From the NCBI GenBank assembly GCA_029884335.1, contig JAOUIA010000004.1:31364-95363 (forward strand): a stretch of 64,000 nt of DNA, in the 5' to 3' direction. The stretch comes from Betaproteobacteria bacterium. Lineage in GTDB: Bacteria > Pseudomonadota > Gammaproteobacteria > Burkholderiales > Casimicrobiaceae. A program made the translations under genes and the position numbers. Below the pieces are notes generated by a model that was not told the DNA's origin, did no database searches, and was given only the letters and a program-made list of their open reading frames with translations. Positions 59,921-64,000 of the stretch are shown here, one piece after another. The first letter of the stretch is position 1. Every line of letters begins with the position of its first letter.

Positions 59921-61426
59921 TCAGCCCATCAGCGGCATGTGGAAGCCGGGCGCGGCGCTGCCGTCGTCCGGCCAGCGCGCCGTCACCGCCTTGCCGCGCG
60001 TGTAGAAGCGCACGCCGTCCATGCCGTGGACGTGCAGGTCGCCGAAGAGCGAGCTGCGCCAGCCGCCGAACGAGTAGAACGCCATCGGCACCGGGATCGG
60101 CACGTTGATGCCGACCATGCCGACCTCGATCTCCTCCTGGAAGCGCCGCGCCGCGTGGCCGGAGCGAGTGAACAGCGCCACGCCGTTCGCGTAGGGATTG
60201 CGGTTGACCAGCGCGATCGCCTCCTCCAGCGAGTCGACGCGCACCACACCCAGCACGGGCCCGAAGATCTCTTCGCGATAGATCGTGTGCCCGGGCTCGA
60301 CGCGGTCGAACAGCGTCGGCCCGACGAAGAAGCCGTTCTCGTGGCCCGCCACGCGGATGCGGCGGCCGTCGACGACGATCCGTGCTCCCTCCTCGCAGCC
60401 GCGGTCGATCAGCCCCACGATGCGCTCGCGCGCCGCGCGCGTGATCACCGGCCCCATCTCGACGTCCGTCGTGCCGTTGCCCGTCGACACGCGCCGCGCG
60501 CGCTCGGCGAGCGCGGCCACGAGCCTGTCGCCGACTTCCCCGACGGCGACCACGGTCGCGATCGCCATGCAGCGCTCGCCCGCCGAGCCGTAGCCCGCCC
60601 CGACGATCGCCTCGACCGCGAACGGGAGGTCGGCGTCGGGCATCACGATCGCATGGTTCTTGGCGCCGCCGAGCGCCTGCACGCGCTTGCCGTGCTGCGT
60701 TCCCGTCTCGTAGACGTGGCGAGCGATCGGCGTCGAGCCGACGAACGAGATCGCCTTCACGTCGGGGTGCACGAGCAGCGCGTCGACCGCCTCGCGGTCG
60801 CCGTGCACCACGTTGAACACGCCGTCGGGCAGCCCCGCTTCCTGAAGCAGCTCGGCGAGGCGCAGCGCGGTGGTGGGATCGCGCTCCGAGGGCTTCAGCA
60901 CGAACGTGTTGCCGCAGGCGAGCGCCACCGGGAACATCCACATCGGCACCATCGCCGGGAAGTTGAACGGCGTGATGCCGACGCACACGCCCACCGGCTG
61001 GCGGATCGAGTAGGCATCCACGCCCGTACCCACGTTCTCGCTGTGCTCGCCCTTCTGCAGGTGCGGGATGCCCATCGCGAACTCGACGACCTCCATGCCG
61101 CGCGTGACCTCGCCTTCCGCGTCGACCAGCGTCTTGCCGTGCTCCTGCGTGATGAGCCGGCTCAAGTCCTTCCTGTGCGCGTCGAGCAGCTCGCGGAAGC
61201 GCATCAGCACGCGCGCTCGCCGCAGCGAGGGCGCCGAGCGCCACGCGGGCAGCGCCTCGCGCGCCGCCTGCACGGCGCGGTCGACGTCGGCAGCGCTGGC
61301 GAAGGGCACGTGGCGGATCACCTCGCCGGTGGCGGGATTGGTGACGTCGCCGTAGCGCGTCGTGTTCGCGGCGACGGCCTTGCCGCCGATCCACAGCGGC
61401 AGGCGTTCGAGCGTGGTCAGGTCCAT
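59921..61426 (-). CDS. mmsA: CoA-acylating methylmalonate-semialdehyde dehydrogenase
   Basis: A 501-residue aldehyde dehydrogenase that makes propionyl- or acetyl-CoA from (methyl)malonate semialdehyde in valine, inositol or pyrimidine breakdown. GITPFNFPAMVPMWMFP, GGAKNHAIVMPDAD (no catalytic Glu, as in MmsA) and the nucleophile Cys in GSAGERCMAIAT are visible. ATG 61426 has GGGGA a few bases upstream; an ATG at 61450 is the alternative. No pathway partners are adjacent. Confidence 0.93.
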   Translation of the reverse strand: MDLTTLERLPLWIGGKAVAANTTRYGDVTNPATGEVIRHVPFASAADVDRAVQAAREALPAWRSAPSLRRARVLMRFRELLDAHRKDLSRLITQEHGKTLVDAEGEVTRGMEVVEFAMGIPHLQKGEHSENVGTGVDAYSIRQPVGVCVGITPFNFPAMVPMWMFPVALACGNTFVLKPSERDPTTALRLAELLQEAGLPDGVFNVVHGDREAVDALLVHPDVKAISFVGSTPIARHVYETGTQHGKRVQALGGAKNHAIVMPDADLPFAVEAIVGAGYGSAGERCMAIATVVAVGEVGDRLVAALAERARRVSTGNGTTDVEMGPVITRAARERIVGLIDRGCEEGARIVVDGRRIRVAGHENGFFVGPTLFDRVEPGHTIYREEIFGPVLGVVRVDSLEEAIALVNRNPYANGVALFTRSGHAARRFQEEIEVGMVGINVPIPVPMAFYSFGGWRSSLFGDLHVHGMDGVRFYTRGKAVTARWPDDGSAAPGFHMPLMG

Positions 61427-61494
61427 GGCGTCCCCATGTCGGTCAGGCACGATTGAGAGTCCGGAAATACGGTGACGCCACGAACCACCTCATC

Positions 61495-61569
61495 GTCGTC
61501 CCCGCGCAGGCGGGGACCCAGTGTCTTTGTCAAACAATGACGCTGGATTCCCGCTTGCGCGGGAACGAC
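61495..61569. repeat. Repeat A copy 6
   Basis: Left arm 61495-61521 (GTCGTCCCCGCGCAGGCGGG...) and right arm 61543-61569 (CTGGATTCCCGCTTGCGCGG...) in inverted order. It lies between ribE and mmsA, at the right edge of the block that splits the riboflavin genes. Confidence 0.9.
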
Positions 61570-61607
61570 AAGGTGAAAGGACGCGCCGTCGCTCACTTTC
61601 CGAAGTG

Positions 61608-62225
61608 TCAAGAGTCGTGTTCGGCCAGCCGCGCAACGTAGCGCGCGACGAGGTCGATCTCGAGGTTGACTCTCGCCCCGGGCATGAGCCCGCGCAGCGT
61701 AGTGGCATCCAGTGTATGCGGGATCAGGTTCACTTCAAAGCGCGTGCCGGCCACGGCGTTGACGGTGAGGCTCACGCCCTGCACCGCGACCGAGCCCTTC
61801 GCCGCGATGAAGCGCGCGAGCTCGCGCGGCGCGTCGACGACGAGCCGGTGGCTGCCCCAGCCGGCGCCCTCGGGCACCGGATCCAGCGAGACCACGGTGC
61901 CCAGCCCGTCGACGTGGCCGGTCATCAGGTGCCCGCCCAGCCTGTCGGCGAGCCGCAGCGCCTTCTCGAGATTGACGGGCCCGGCGGCGTCGAGGCCCGA
62001 CGTGCAGCGCAGCGTCTCGGCGGAGACGTCGAAGGCGAGCAGCGCGCGCGCGCCCTCGCGCGGCGTCGCGACCACGGTGAGGCAGCAGCCGTTGACTGCC
62101 ACCGAGTCCCCGATGCCGACGTCGGCGACGTCGAGCGTCCCCGGATCGACGACCAGGCGCACGGCCGAAGGCCCCTGCCCCGCCTCGACGATGCGGCCGA
62201 CGGCCGCGACGATGCCCGTGAACAC
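61608..62225 (-). CDS. ribE: Riboflavin synthase, alpha chain
   Basis: A 205-residue enzyme that dismutates two lumazines to riboflavin. Two lumazine-binding barrels: MFTGIVAAVGRIVEAGQG with VNGCCLTVV, and GGHLMTGHVDGLGTV with VQGVSLTVN. It starts 3 bases after ribD. The expected next gene, ribBA, lies 36 kb away in the same orientation. Confidence 0.96.
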   Translation of the reverse strand: MFTGIVAAVGRIVEAGQGPSAVRLVVDPGTLDVADVGIGDSVAVNGCCLTVVATPREGARALLAFDVSAETLRCTSGLDAAGPVNLEKALRLADRLGGHLMTGHVDGLGTVVSLDPVPEGAGWGSHRLVVDAPRELARFIAAKGSVAVQGVSLTVNAVAGTRFEVNLIPHTLDATTLRGLMPGARVNLEIDLVARYVARLAEHDS

Positions 62226-62228
62226 GCT

Positions 62229-63314
62229 TCAGTTCCTCCCGAGAATGCGCGCTCGGATGCGGATGTCGTCGCCGACGCGCGCGACGTCGTCGAACGCGAG
62301 GCGCACGCGCGCGTCCAGCGACGCGAGCGGGTCGCGACGCTGCGCGACACCGCGCGCCGGATCGCCGATCAGCGACGGCGCGACGTAGGCGAGCACTTCG
62401 TCCACGAGGCCCGCCTCCAGCAGCGCGGCGTTGAGGCGCGCGCCCGCCTCCACGTGCGCCTCGTTGCAGCCGCGCGCGGCGAGGGCGCGCAGCAGCGTGC
62501 CGAGGTCGACACGACCTTTCGCATCCGGGAGCGCCAGGTGCTCGACGATGGCGGGCCATGCGGCGGGACGCGCATCCGCGGTCACGACGAGCGCGCCGCC
62601 GCGCAGCACCTTCGCGTGCGGCGGCGTCTGCCCGCGACGGTCGACGACCACGCGCAGCGGCTGACGCGTCGTCGCGACGGCGCGCACCGTCAGCTCGGGG
62701 TCGTCGGCAAGCACGGTGCCGATGCCGGTGACGATCGCGCAGGCGCGCGCGCGGAACGCGTGGCCGTCCGCGCGCGCCTCTGCCCCCGTGATCCACCGGC
62801 TGGCGCCGTCGGCGAGCGCAGTGCGCCCGTCGAGGCTCGCGGCGACCTTCATCCTCACCCAGGGCCGCCCGCGCGTGACGCGCGAGACGAACCCGCAGTT
62901 GAGCGAGCGCGCCTCGCGCTCCATGAGCCCCACGTCGACCGCGATGCCTGCCGCGCGCAGCGCTTGGGCCCCGTGCGCGGCCTCGGGATTCGGGTCCCCC
63001 ATCGCCGCCACCACGCGCGCAACCCGTGCCGCGACGATAGCGTCGGTGCACGGCGGCGTGCGGCCGGAGTGGGCGCAGGGCTCCAGCGTGCAGTACAGCG
63101 TCGCGCCGGCCGGGTCGTGGCCGCGCGCGCGCGCGTCGGCGAGCGCCGCGACCTCCGCGTGCGGCCCGCCTGCGCGCTCGTGCCAGCCTTCGCCGATGAT
63201 CTCGCCGCCGCGGGCGATCACGCAGCCCACGCGCGGGTTCGGCGTCGTCGTGAAGAGGCCGCGCTCTGCCAGCGCGAGCGCGCGGGCCATGAGCCGGTCC
63301 TCCGGCGCGGTCAT
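62229..63314 (-). CDS. ribD: Riboflavin biosynthesis deaminase/reductase RibD
   Basis: A 361-residue two-domain enzyme. The deaminase part has the zinc site HAEVAAL and [18 protein letters not shown]; the reductase part (about 150-361) has [14 protein letters not shown] and [13 protein letters not shown]. It converts the GTP cyclohydrolase II product in two steps. ATG 63314 overlaps the nrdR stop (ATGA). Confidence 0.96.
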   Translation of the reverse strand: MTAPEDRLMARALALAERGLFTTTPNPRVGCVIARGGEIIGEGWHERAGGPHAEVAALADARARGHDPAGATLYCTLEPCAHSGRTPPCTDAIVAARVARVVAAMGDPNPEAAHGAQALRAAGIAVDVGLMEREARSLNCGFVSRVTRGRPWVRMKVAASLDGRTALADGASRWITGAEARADGHAFRARACAIVTGIGTVLADDPELTVRAVATTRQPLRVVVDRRGQTPPHAKVLRGGALVVTADARPAAWPAIVEHLALPDAKGRVDLGTLLRALAARGCNEAHVEAGARLNAALLEAGLVDEVLAYVAPSLIGDPARGVAQRRDPLASLDARVRLAFDDVARVGDDIRIRARILGRN

Positions 63315-63793
63315 TGCGCCGGCGGCTTGCGCGGACGCCGGCCCGGCTGCTCCACCTCGGCGAGCGCGTCGCGGAAGTCGGAAACGTCGGAGAACGAGCG
63401 GTACACCGACGCGAAGCGGATGTAGGCGACCTTGTCCAGCTTGTAGAGCTCCTGCATCACCATCTCGCCGATCTCGCGCGAGCTGACCTCGCGCTCGCCG
63501 CGGCCGAGCAGCGACTGCACGATGCGCGCGATCGCGGCGTCGACGAACTCGGTGGGCACCGGCCGCTTGTGCAGCGCCCGCTGGAAGCCGACGCGCAGCT
63601 TGGCCTCGTCGAAGTCGGCGCGCGAGCCGTCGCCCTTCACCACCTGAGGCATGCGCAGCTCGGCGGTCTCGTAGGTGGTGAAGCGCTTGCCGCAGGCCAC
63701 GCACTTGCGGCGGCGGCGGATCGAGTCGCCGGGCTCGGAGACGCGCGAGTCGATGACCTGCGTGTCGTCGCCGCTGCAGAAGGGGCACTTCAT
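63311..63793 (-). CDS. nrdR: Transcriptional repressor NrdR
   Basis: A 160-residue zinc-ribbon/ATP-cone repressor of ribonucleotide reductase genes. Zinc knuckles [10 protein letters not shown] and [13 protein letters not shown]; the ATP-cone follows ([20 protein letters not shown]). Overlaps ribD. The glyA-nrdR-ribD order is common in betaproteobacteria. Confidence 0.97.
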   Translation of the reverse strand: MKCPFCSGDDTQVIDSRVSEPGDSIRRRRKCVACGKRFTTYETAELRMPQVVKGDGSRADFDEAKLRVGFQRALHKRPVPTEFVDAAIARIVQSLLGRGEREVSSREIGEMVMQELYKLDKVAYIRFASVYRSFSDVSDFRDALAEVEQPGRRPRKPPAQ

Positions 63794-63875
63794 GGTTCAG
63801 TGGACGGCTGGCAATCGGCTGTTGGCATCGGGCGGCTGGCGATTGGCAGCGCCTGCGGCAATGGGCAGGAGTTTC

Positions 63876-63910
63876 TGTTCCCTGTTCCCTGTTCCCTGTT
63901 CCCTGTTCCC
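63876..63910. repeat. Five tandem copies of TGTTCCC
   Basis: A 7-base motif is repeated five times between nrdR and glyA. Such heptamer arrays can change length by slippage. The region just leftward (63800-63860) also has short imperfect repeats of GGCTGGCAATCGG-like sequence. Position is in the nrdR upstream region. Confidence 0.85.
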
Positions 63911-63913
63911 TGA

Positions 63914-64000
63914 TCAGCCGTACACCGGAAACTTCGCCGTCATCTGCGCCACCTTCCCCCGCACCTTCGCGATGGCGGACCCGTCGCGCGGATGCTCGAG
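63914..64000 (-). CDS. glyA: Serine hydroxymethyltransferase (3' end)
   Basis: Only the last 28 codons and the stop (TGA at 63916-63914) are in the window. The C-terminus KVAQMTAKFPVYG matches the usual GlyA ending (…FPVY), and glyA is the expected gene upstream of nrdR. The active site is outside the window, so the call relies on the tail and on gene order. Confidence 0.75.
   Translation of the reverse strand, partial: LEHPRDGSAIAKVRGKVAQMTAKFPVYG

Overview
The window is a GC-rich stretch of a bacterial chromosome with dense, mostly leftward genes that often overlap by 1-20 bases. Gene content and order point to a betaproteobacterium of the Burkholderiales/Rhodocyclales kind: glyA-nrdR-ribD-ribE, a RibB with a degenerate cyclohydrolase tail, nusB-thiL-pgpA, pncC-recA-recX, CoA-dependent aromatic degradation, and type IV minor pilins. 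This is inferred from sequence alone; no rRNA or tRNA gene was seen.

Layout. 0-12.7 kb: end of an aspartoacylase-family gene; a truncated haemoglobin overlapping a class III adenylyl cyclase; comEC followed by an orphan TRAP solute receptor and an internally duplicated protein; bifunctional putA; a PaaI-type thioesterase; a DUF6152/membrane-protein pair; threonine aldolase. 12.9-25.4 kb: housekeeping genes in order alaS, (HTH protein, DUF2182, DUF1326), recX, recA, pncC, a GNAT acetyltransferase, pgpA, thiL, nusB, ribH, ribBA. 25.7-30.7 kb: RND efflux pump, adaptor and TetR repressor with a two-site operator. 31.1-37.7 kb: a rightward, translationally coupled catabolic operon (flavin monooxygenase, gentisate dioxygenase, aryl-CoA/AMP ligase, an old-yellow-enzyme reductase with an altered iron-sulphur motif, an SCP2-like protein and a tiny zinc ribbon). 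37.7-49.6 kb: a leftward operon of about 12 genes that matches aerobic 2-aminobenzoyl-CoA degradation and also carries the maleylpyruvate isomerase and fumarylpyruvate hydrolase needed after gentisate. 49.8-59.8 kb: type IV minor pilins, PilY1 and a TonB-like protein. 59.9-64 kb: mmsA, then ribE, ribD, nrdR and the end of glyA.

How it fits together. The usual nrdR-ribD-ribE-ribBA-ribH-nusB string is present in the right order and orientation, but about 36 kb of catabolic, efflux and pilus genes lies between ribE and ribBA. The two aromatic operons look complementary: the rightward one supplies gentisate dioxygenase, and the leftward one supplies the isomerase and hydrolase that take the ring-cleavage product to fumarate and pyruvate, plus a thioesterase and glutaryl-CoA dehydrogenase.

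Intergenic DNA is rich in repeats: (A) paired palindromes of the dRS3 type at six places; (B) CTCACCCC-type hairpins at several places; (C) a 15-bp stem with a 27-nt loop at two places, with a compensatory base change; (D) a 62-66 bp unit whose first triplet is the stop codon of the preceding gene, expanded in tandem after pgpA. The most novel candidates are the 31.1-37.7 kb operon, and repeat families C and D.
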